Origin: an uncultured Clostridium sp.
Lineage (GTDB): Bacteria > Bacillota > Clostridia > Clostridiales > Clostridiaceae
NCBI RefSeq assembly: GCF_934754915.1
Contig: NZ_CAKVKB010000162.1
Span: forward strand, 1-6,320
Length of the DNA stretch: 6,320 nucleotides
Direction of reading: 5' to 3'
Position numbers and translations under genes: made by a program. The notes beneath the pieces are model-generated. The model was not told the DNA's origin. It worked only from the letters and a program-made list of their open reading frames with translations, and searched no databases. Shown here in pieces: positions 5,590 to 6,320 of this stretch (position 1 is the first letter of the stretch; each line of letters begins with the position of its first letter).

Positions 5590-6320
5590 ATGTTCAAACG
5601 GATGGGAATTTTTAAAACAATCGTGATATCGTATCTTGTTTTCCTTTTGATTCCGTTGACAGCATTTACTGTTTATTTGACAAATTATGTCGGCAAAACA
5701 TATCAACAGGATATTATGAGCAGTCAGAATGCAAGCCTCACACAAAGCATGGACTTGCTCGATTTGCGTTTGGCAGAATGCCAGAGAATTGCGTTACAGC
5801 TTTCCAAACATGAATTTTTTTCAAAAGCAGCTGTAAGCAAGCGCTCTGCGTATAACATTAGTCAGGCTATTACAATACTGAAATTGGTGAAAGGCGGAAA
5901 TGAATTTTTAGGCGAAATTGGCTTATACTATTATGGAGATAATTCCATGATTACTTCGAGTGGCGTCATGGAAAAGCAAATTATTAATGAAAGCTTTGGA
6001 TTGCAAACGGACGAAATTGAGCTTTTCTGGGAAAAGTTGACTGAAAACAGACAAAACGGCGCACATCTGGAGCGCATTCGTGAAAACTGGCTGCTTTCCT
6101 ATGTGGTCTCTGTTCCATATAATTATCCATGCAGTAACGGATCAGTTGTTTTTATGTTAGACTACGCTGCAATCAATGGCCTGTTTTTACCTCGGACAGA
6201 AAATAATCAACGGATACAGTTGCTTGTTCAGACGGATGGAACGATTTTGTTTGGAAAAGATGGATTGAAAGAGCTGCCAGATGATATTGTTGCGAAAGCT
6301 ATTGACAGCAAGCGCATTAT
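5590..6320 (+). CDS. N-terminal part of membrane-anchored sensor/regulator (AraC/YesN-like or YesM-like), cut by window end
   Basis: The frame is open from the ATG at 5590 to the end of the window: 243 codons plus two bases, with no stop. The N-terminus has basic residues and then one membrane segment at about 9-30 (with SYLVFLLIPL). An extracytoplasmic region follows, with a helical segment at about 45-75 (LDLRLAECQRIALQLS) and then a mixed region consistent with a Cache-like sensor domain. This is the usual N-terminal plan of large membrane-bound AraC-family regulators and of YesM-type sensor kinases that accompany LplB/YtcP/LipO importers in Firmicutes. The second membrane segment and the deciding C-terminal domain (AraC helix-turn-helix, or HAMP plus kinase) lie beyond the window, so the class is inferred. 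Same-strand placement after the binding protein suggests that it senses the same sugar and controls this locus. Confidence 0.8.
   Translation, partial: MFKRMGIFKTIVISYLVFLLIPLTAFTVYLTNYVGKTYQQDIMSSQNASLTQSMDLLDLRLAECQRIALQLSKHEFFSKAAVSKRSAYNISQAITILKLVKGGNEFLGEIGLYYYGDNSMITSSGVMEKQIINESFGLQTDEIELFWEKLTENRQNGAHLERIRENWLLSYVVSVPYNYPCSNGSVVFMLDYAAINGLFLPRTENNQRIQLLVQTDGTILFGKDGLKELPDDIVAKAIDSKRI

Noticed and set aside
5494..5745. Open frame of 83 codons on the minus strand
   Set aside because: It runs across the palindrome and the start of the membrane-sensor gene, has no recognisable domain, and conflicts with the better-supported + strand gene.
1..6320. CRISPR arrays, tRNA or rRNA genes, insertion sequences, phage genes
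   Set aside because: No regularly spaced repeats, no cloverleaf or rRNA-like segments, and no transposase or phage-like frames were seen on either strand.

Overview
The window looks like one carbohydrate-uptake and processing locus from a Gram-positive anaerobe, most likely a member of the Clostridia (Christensenellales- or Lachnospirales-like), with Paenibacillaceae as the main alternative. This rests on purine-rich Shine-Dalgarno sites before the genes, moderate G+C, an importer of the LplB/YtcP/LipO type without its own ATPase, and a binding protein with a short Sec signal of the kind common in gut Clostridia. No ribosomal RNA or other phylogenetic marker is present, so the assignment is only approximate.

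Layout, all on the + strand. Positions 1-153 are an AT-rich non-coding leader with short direct repeats and a weak candidate promoter. Positions 154-1863 encode a 569-residue protein with three Asp-box (BNR) motifs, a sialidase-like Arg-Ile-Pro motif near the N-terminus and a C-terminal LamG/concanavalin-like domain. It has no signal peptide. Its stop overlaps the next start by 4 bases. Positions 1860-2801 and 2812-3717 are the two ABC permeases, each with an EAA loop. After an 86-base gap comes the secreted solute-binding protein (3804-5468). A 121-base intergenic stretch follows, holding a perfect 16-bp inverted repeat and a second smaller hairpin. The window then runs off the end inside a gene (5590 onward) for a membrane-anchored sensor, probably an AraC/YesN-type regulator or a YesM-type histidine kinase.

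How the parts probably work together (inference): the binding protein captures an oligosaccharide outside the cell, the two permeases import it using a shared MsmX-type ATPase encoded elsewhere, and the propeller protein processes it in the cytoplasm. The membrane sensor senses the sugar or its availability and controls the locus. The sugar cannot be named from sequence. The least understood component is the propeller-LamG protein: it belongs to a sialidase-like family often found in databases but, to my knowledge, not biochemically defined, and here it appears to be intracellular.
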